Below, in pieces: positions 58,385 to 64,000 of a stretch of DNA of 64,000 nt (position 1 is its first letter; each line of letters begins with the position of its first letter). Source of the stretch: Siphonodentalium dalli (lineage: Eukaryota; Mollusca; Scaphopoda; Gadilida; Siphonodentaliidae); contig CP136061.1 of NCBI GenBank assembly GCA_032622095.1, positions 200,688,244 through 200,752,243 on the forward strand, written 5' to 3'. A program made the position numbers and the translations under genes. Below the pieces are notes generated by a model. That model was given only the letters and a program-made list of their open reading frames with translations, was not told the DNA's origin and searched no databases.

Positions 58385-60894
58385 GGTCCGAATCGGCATC
58401 TCCAGTTTAGACCTAGTTTAAACTACCAGTTTAAACTGGGTTTAGTAGTAAAACCAAGTTTTTCTCCACCGCTGGGACGACATAGATTTGGTCGATTGCG
58501 TTACCTGTGGGCCACACTTGTCCAATTGCAAGAATAGGAGGCGTGGTCTGTCTGTTTATTATCGCTAAGCTTGTCAATTCATTGTCCGGTCAAGCGACCT
58601 GTTGTCGCTATATAATCTCCTAATCAGGGGAATAACCCGTGCGCTTTGAGAAATCACGACGAATGCACGGTCTGTTGTATAACGGTTAGATATTATCTAA
58701 TATCATGGACGAACGTGACTTTTGGAACTCCAAAATATCTCTTGAGGGCATAGGTGGGGCCCCGCCACAAATACCCCATAGAAACACCATCACCCCGGGG
58801 GACCATACCATCCGGACGGGTGAAAATGGGGTATGGACCATTTTTGAGAACGGGGAGGATTTCGGCGAATTTGACGGCATGAAAGGGTGGCTCGCCTATA
58901 AAACCCGATAGAAACATCACCCCTCACCCCGGGATAACAGGGGTATGGACGGTAAGGATTTAGGCTAATTAATTTGGCAGCAGGAGTGGGTGGCACGATC
59001 AAAATACACCATAGAACCACCCCTACCCACCCCTCACCGGGGGAAGGGGTCACACCAGAGGAGGTGGAAATTGGGTACGCCCAAATACCGAATAGAAACA
59101 CCCCAACCCTCACCCCCGGGGAAGGGTACCTCAAATAACGCATATAAACACCCTACCCTCACATCCGGGCGGGGTGGGGTGTGTCGCCACCCTCGGGTGA
59201 AGATGGGATATGAACCATGTTCGAGAACGGTAAGGATTTCTGCCAATTTGACGACAGGGGTGTGTGGCCCGCTCCAAATATCCCATATAGACACCATACC
59301 CTCATCCCTGGAGGGTACCACCCTGCTGGGGTGAAAATGGGGTATGGAGCATTTTATTCATTATTCGCAAAAACATGCCCCTGTTGGTTAACATTACGGC
59401 ATGTGTAGGTGGCACGCCCCAAATACCCCATATAATGGGGTATGGACCGTTATCGAGAACGGTAGGGATTTCGGCCAATATGACGTCATTGTTGGGCGGC
59501 CCGCCCTCAAATATAGTCATAGAAACACCCCCACCCTTACCGCGGGTGGTTCTACCCGAGCGGGTGAAAATGGGGTCCGGGGTGGGGGTGGGGTGTTTCT
59601 ATGGGGCGCATTTGGGATGTGCCACCCACCGTTCTCGAAAATGGTCCATACCCCATTTCACCCCCTCGGGGTGGTACTTCCGGGTGAGGGTGTTTCTAGG
59701 GGGTAGTTGGAGCGGGCTACGCACACTGCTGACGTCAAATTGACCGAAATCCTTACCGTTCTCGAAAATGGTCCATACCCCATTTTCACCTCCTGTGTGG
59801 TTCCCCCAGCGTTCAGGGGTGGGCTGTTTCTATGGGACATTTGAGCGGGCCATCCATCCATGCCGTCAATTGGCCGAAATCCTTACAAGTTTCGAAAATG
59901 GTCCACATCCCACGTTCACCCCCTCGGGTGGTACCCCCCCCCCGGATGTGAGGGGTGGGGTGTTTCTATGGGTTATTTGGGGCGAGCCACCCACCCATAC
60001 TATCAAATTGGCCGAAATCCTTACAGTTCTCCAAAATAGTCCATACTCCACCCCCTCAGGGTGGCCGTTACCCTCCCCCGGGTGAAGGCTGGGGTGTCTC
60101 TGATGGGTATTTGGGCGGGCCACCAACCCATGCGTCAAATTGACCGAAAGAGACCTTTTTTGTGAATAAGGAATCAGTTTCAAAAGTTATGTTCGTGGCT
60201 AACGTGTCAATCTGATCAGTCCGATCCCGCCATGCTCTCAGCCGCCAAATCGACATCCGAACGAGCGAATTGCAAACAGACATATATAGCAAGAAATCAT
60301 CCATCACACTGGCACATATTTTGTTAGAATTTATCTCATAAGTACCGACATCGCCTCCCCGAATTCCACTAAGACTCTATTGTATCTACATTGAGTGACA
60401 AACGCCCAAGCATAAACGCCTCCCCCAATTCAAAATAAACACTCCCATATTCACGAAGAAACAACATGAATATTGGGCGAAAAATATCGGCCGAATAATT
60501 AAACCCACAAAACTAGGTTTTAGTCAAACCTGGGGTAGGGTGGTTTAACTTTGAATTTTTTTCAAAGTATATTTAAAGGTGTATGTTCGAGGCGAGACGT
60601 ATGGTACGTATAAATCATATATACATAAGCTTATACTGATGATTATATAGCCAATTCACCACAAACAATTAGTAATATTACCATAACTTTATCACGTTAA
60701 TAAAACCTAGTTTCAACTTAAACTGGGTTTATCACAAAACTTGGTTTAAGTACGCTAAAACCCAGTTTTACTCCCATAAACCTGGTTTAACTACTGTAAA
60801 ACCAAGTTTAAACCCTACTTAAACCTAGTTTAAACTGGAGTTAAACCTGGTCTAGAATAAAACCTAGTCTAAACCAGAGATGCCGATTCGGACC
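58385..60894. mobile_element. 2.5-kb foldback element
   Basis: The ends GGTCCGAATCGGCATCTC and GAGATGCCGATTCGGACC are exact inverted repeats. Just inside each end lie short arrays of AAACCTAGTTTAAACTGG-type motifs (58403-58465 and 60700-60880). The core (58690-60160) is an array of ~130-bp units with GGGGTATGGACCATTTTCG and GAGAACGGTAAGGATTTCGG; it reads forward to about 59575 and in reverse from there to 60160. The CCACCC/GGGTGG-rich open frames on both strands (58686-60183) are shadows. No transposase and no clear target duplication. Confidence 0.75.
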
Positions 60895-62954
60895 TATGAG
60901 TTTAGTGAGTTCTGGTTTTGAACGAATTGTGGGTTCAATTTTTGTTAAGGCTGTTATGTCGGTCAATTGAGCGTATACTATTAGTTTTATTGTGCTCAGA
61001 TTATCCATTTGAAAACATTAGTTATTTATGACAGTTTGTCAAGAAACTGGTTGCGTCCAGCGAGATATATCTTTAAATAAAAGAAATTAGTTGAAGTAAT
61101 TCAAATTTTTTTTTTAAATTAAAGACATTATAGTCACTTGAAGTTTGAAGTATGGTTTAGGAATGTTCCATTTAGCCAAATGGTTCCAATGTTTTGCAAA
61201 AATATCTACACGGATGGTTAGTGGTATTTTGGTTATAACACACCCAGATTGGGTTAAAATGTCGATTTTAAAAATAGATAGATCGCTGTACATATATCGC
61301 CATTGTATGTAGGCGTTATCGAAATGGTTTTAATGTGTTCAAGTTTCGAACAAACCAAAGTTGAACAGAGTTGACAAGTCGGAAAGTCAGAAATGTAACT
61401 GAATAATCAATTATGGTGTGCCCATACAAGAAAAGAATGGCTAGAAAATTGATTATGCCATAATTACATCTATTACGTGTATTCTGAGAGTGTCTGTAAG
61501 TATTAATCAGACTAACATGCTTTCCAGTATGTCTAAATGTTTGTGGACGGCACCGAGTACACGTAATAATATACATGTAGAATATAAAAGAAGAAAAACA
61601 AAGAACTTACTTTTTAAGGAGTTGTCAGAGAAAACAACATGAATTTATCCAGATAATCCTATTAATTCCATGAAAATTGTACTGAATAAAGACACAATTT
61701 TAACCATAGTTATGTTGAAAACATTGTCAATGGGAAATATATCCGTCCCATAGGAAACATCGAGACAATATAGGAACGTATAGTCCATGTGGTGATTCGA
61801 CATCCTTTGTAAGATACATACAAATTGTTTGGTCAAAATTACTGAATCGAGACCCTCGTTTAGCCAAAACATACATCGTCTTCAATAGAAATGAAACTGT
61901 GCCCCCAGGGTTTTAATTATGCAAACTGGCAAAACTGTCCAACCGATACAATGGTAGATTTTCCCTTTGACCGCACTGGAGATGATACAAGGCTAAGTCA
62001 ATTATATTGCAACCGAGTGGAGTCGCTCAGACGAACAATTTAAATGAATGTCCACGAGTGTTATGGAGGTAATTGAAAATTTGACTGCTTGATAAAATTT
62101 CATACATATCACATATAAATTAAGTTTCGCTCACCATATCGAGAATTCATATTTTACGAGGAACATGGGACATATGAATTAGAAATTAGCTTGCACATTC
62201 CTTTTAAGAGTTGTCTGAGGTCATGAAAATATAAGTTAGACGTTGTCTGAAGATTTTAAGTTTAAAGAGACATATGAGAATGAACTGGAAATACGTTTAA
62301 AGAGATAGCTGATGTCAGGAAATTAAAGTTTGTATAGTGAACTATTGAATTGTTTTAAAGGGAAATATCATGATAATAAGGTAAAGTAGGTTGTATTAAA
62401 AACCCATATATAATTAGCTAGGAGTATGTGAACCAATAAGCCAAGCAAATTGTGTCATGAGTTGTACATTTTATTCCGTTTCACAAGGAATATTTATATA
62501 TATATAATCGATGGCATTTATATAAAATGTCCTTGGTGTGGGAGTTGTTTATGTTTATGAGAGTTGTTAGAATTTCAGTTTTTTTTTCAAATTGAAATGT
62601 GAATCGGTTACATTGTAATTTCAAGGTGATTTGACGGGTGTTCCCAAATGCGGGGCCCGTGAGATGTTTAGTTTGGCATTCCAAGTTAATGGATAGCGAT
62701 TTTGACGTGACAGGCGTGATTTTACACGCCGTGCCAAGGAATTTCTAAAATCTCAGTTTATAGAGCATTTGTACAAGAGTATTTGTACCATGCGGATATT
62801 TGTAGGGCCTTTGAGCCAAATTAAAATGTTAGTTGGTTATATGGGCATTTCTGTGCAATGAAACGTGTTCTACACGTATAGCGTGATTTTCACACGCTAA
62901 TGCCAACCAGACTTAATTGATATTAGTTTCTAAACACAACGTATGAAGTCCTAC
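60895..62954. other. no supported gene
   Basis: A+T-rich, presumably part of the interrupted retrotransposon interior. Loose repeats of TTTAAAGAG..TGTCTGAGGTCA type occur at 62200-62330. CACGCC / GTGATTTTACACGCC-like phrases occur at 62700-62900. Open frames at 61316-61872 are unassigned. Confidence 0.35.
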
Positions 62955-63200
62955 ACTAGACACCAATATATTGACCCATACCAATTTACGCCCCAACTTC
63001 AAGATCAAGTTGGAAATTTGTTCAACTTTCGTATCGAACAAGGCGGTTTAAGCCATGACGGGAAGTCACACCCTAGATATTAAACCATATTGACTCTTAA
63101 TTAATTTATGCCTGAATTCAAGATCAAGTTGGAAATTTATTCAACTTTCGTATCGACACAAGGCCATTATAACTTCCGACAGAAGTCATATCTGGATCAA
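62955..63200 (+). repeat. two ~130-bp tandem repeats
   Basis: TTCAAGATCAAGTTGGAAAT followed by TTGTTCAACTTTCGTATCG occurs at 62998 and 63118; each is followed by ACAAGGC and GGAAGTCA/AGAAGTCAT. This is the first of several small tandem blocks upstream of the right-hand LTR-like copy. Confidence 0.7.
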
Positions 63201-63222
63201 TCGATCAATCATTCATTCGGAA

Positions 63223-63375
63223 TCTAGCCAGGATGCTCGGGAATGACCGGGAAAGGCACCGTTGTTCTCCAATGCTGGATCTGGATCAACCGATGAGTCA
63301 GAAGATAGCCAAGATAAACGGGGTTAATAGGGAGAGGCACCATTACCTTCCAATGCTGGATCAGAACTAACTCTC
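63223..63375 (+). repeat. two ~84-bp tandem repeats
   Basis: TAGCCAGGAT..CGGG then GGCACCGTTGTTCTCCAATG and CTGGATC recurs ~84 bp later as TAGCCAAGAT..CGGGG, GGCACCATTACCTTCCAATG, CTGGATC. Confidence 0.65.
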
Positions 63376-63389
63376 CAGAACCAAAGCTT

Positions 63390-63540
63390 ATTCTAGGATT
63401 ATGACATTCTATGTTTCGGACCAATTCATAGCAATCAAAGGTTTTGCTCGACTAAAGAAATTTCGGAGTGTGACATTCCTGTGATGGGAACTTGTAGGAT
63501 TATGACATTCTTCTGCTTCGGAACAATTCATATTCCAAAT
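63390..63540 (+). repeat. two ~100-bp tandem repeats
   Basis: TAGGATTATGACATTCT followed by TTTCGGACCAATTCATA at 63393 recurs at 63496 as TAGGATTATGACATTCT, GCTTCGGAACAATTCATA. Confidence 0.65.
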
Positions 63541-63705
63541 GGGATAGTTTAAATCTCTCATCAAGTTTTTTGTCTTATGACAAAAATCTTGAAAAAGGTG
63601 ATATGAGTTATGTAATACTTTCGTAGCTGGGGTCAGTGTCCTGGCCTGAATGATTTAGATCATTGCCTCTGGGGTTCACTGCTTTCAACAAAACACCTTA
63701 TTAAA

Positions 63706-63775
63706 TTGTCCATCTGTTGTTGATGGAAATATCCATCTGTTGTTGATGGAATTGTCCATCTGGTGTTTTGATGGG
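63706..63775 (+). repeat. three hairpin-forming ~25-bp repeats
   Basis: TCCATCTGTTGTTGATGGAA occurs twice and then as TCCATCTGGTGTTTTGATGG. Each unit folds on itself (CCATC / GATGG). They lie in the presumed U3 region. Confidence 0.65.
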
Positions 63776-63829
63776 AGCGGCGCATACGTGTTCCAATCAA
63801 ATCACGACATCTGGAGTTCGGGACGTTTT

Positions 63830-64000
63830 CCTCTCAGCCCATATATACCAGACAGAGCCAAGCTCTCGGATCTCACTCTTGTTTCTGAACGCAGACCAGA
63901 TACTAACGTGCAGCGTGAGAAGATGTTGTTGTATTATTCTCCGTGGCCGCCTGATGTGACTTTGTAAATATTTGTAATAATAAATTTCATCAACGTGTTC
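63830..64000 (+). mobile_element. second LTR R-U5-like copy, cut by window end
   Basis: It aligns without gaps to 57474-57644 (four differences in 171 bp), including TATATA (63842-63847) and AATAAA (63979-63984). The window ends before a primer site could be seen, so whether this is the 3' LTR of the same element or the 5' end of another cannot be decided. Confidence 0.6.

Noticed and set aside
58686-60183. Many overlapping frames of 60-122 codons on both strands
   Set aside because: Both strands are open because the ~130-bp G+C-rich repeat lacks stop words; the translations are proline/glycine-rich and mirror each other. No codon-like pattern.

Overview
This window looks like an A+T-rich, intron- and repeat-dominated stretch of a metazoan nuclear genome, most likely a marine mollusc. 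I infer the group from the style of the repeats: arrays built from 'GGAATGAAATTTGGT', 'CCAGAGTTATGGTCC' and 'GTCCGTCCGTC', and short elements that start TTATACCCCC. These are familiar from bivalve and gastropod DNA. No open frame exceeds about 135 codons, there is no rRNA, no clear tRNA gene and no CRISPR array, and most of the longer open frames are shadows of tandem repeats.

Layout. 1-6.3 kb: two blocks of a ~162-bp tandem repeat (alpha) and one block of a diverged ~160-bp relative (beta). They are framed by end modules with hairpins and short subterminal inverted repeats, like pearl/HINE (non-autonomous Helitron-like) elements. 6.3-11.9 kb: mostly unrecognised. 11.9-13.2 kb: a foldback element. 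15.6-17.6 kb: a 480-bp TTAA-flanked element and a small piggyBac-like MITE. 20.3-23.1 kb: a 2.7-kb inverted repeat whose right arm carries a second piggyBac-like MITE; the left arm preserves the empty site. 23-28.4 kb: several hairpin or TIR elements and one well-formed exon candidate. 29.2-32.8 kb: two copies of a Helitron-like TTATACCCCC element carrying telomere-like TTAGGG tracts. 34.5-35.1 kb: arrays of a GCGCTTAAGCGC palindrome. 38.0-39.2 kb: a TATAGTA-rich array. 39.5-43.2 kb: the alpha repeat again, in the opposite orientation and interrupted by a second copy of the 480-bp TTAA element. 43.4-47.8 kb: low-repeat DNA with a promoter-like CpG palindrome. 47.9-52.8 kb: four unrelated tandem arrays and a tRNA-derived SINE-like head.

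54.3-56.5 kb holds the best protein-coding candidate: exon-like segments on the plus strand resembling an invertebrate gustatory-receptor-like (7tm_7) membrane protein, split by a 621-bp hAT-like MITE with an 8-bp target duplication. 57.4-64.0 kb: an LTR-type segment (TATA box, AATAAA, and a primer-binding site complementary to tRNA-His), a repeat-rich interior containing a 2.5-kb foldback element, and a second R-U5-like copy running off the window end.

The genes do not form an operon or pathway. The main story is a nested mobile-element record in which insertion order and target-site duplications can be read directly from paired copies inside the window.
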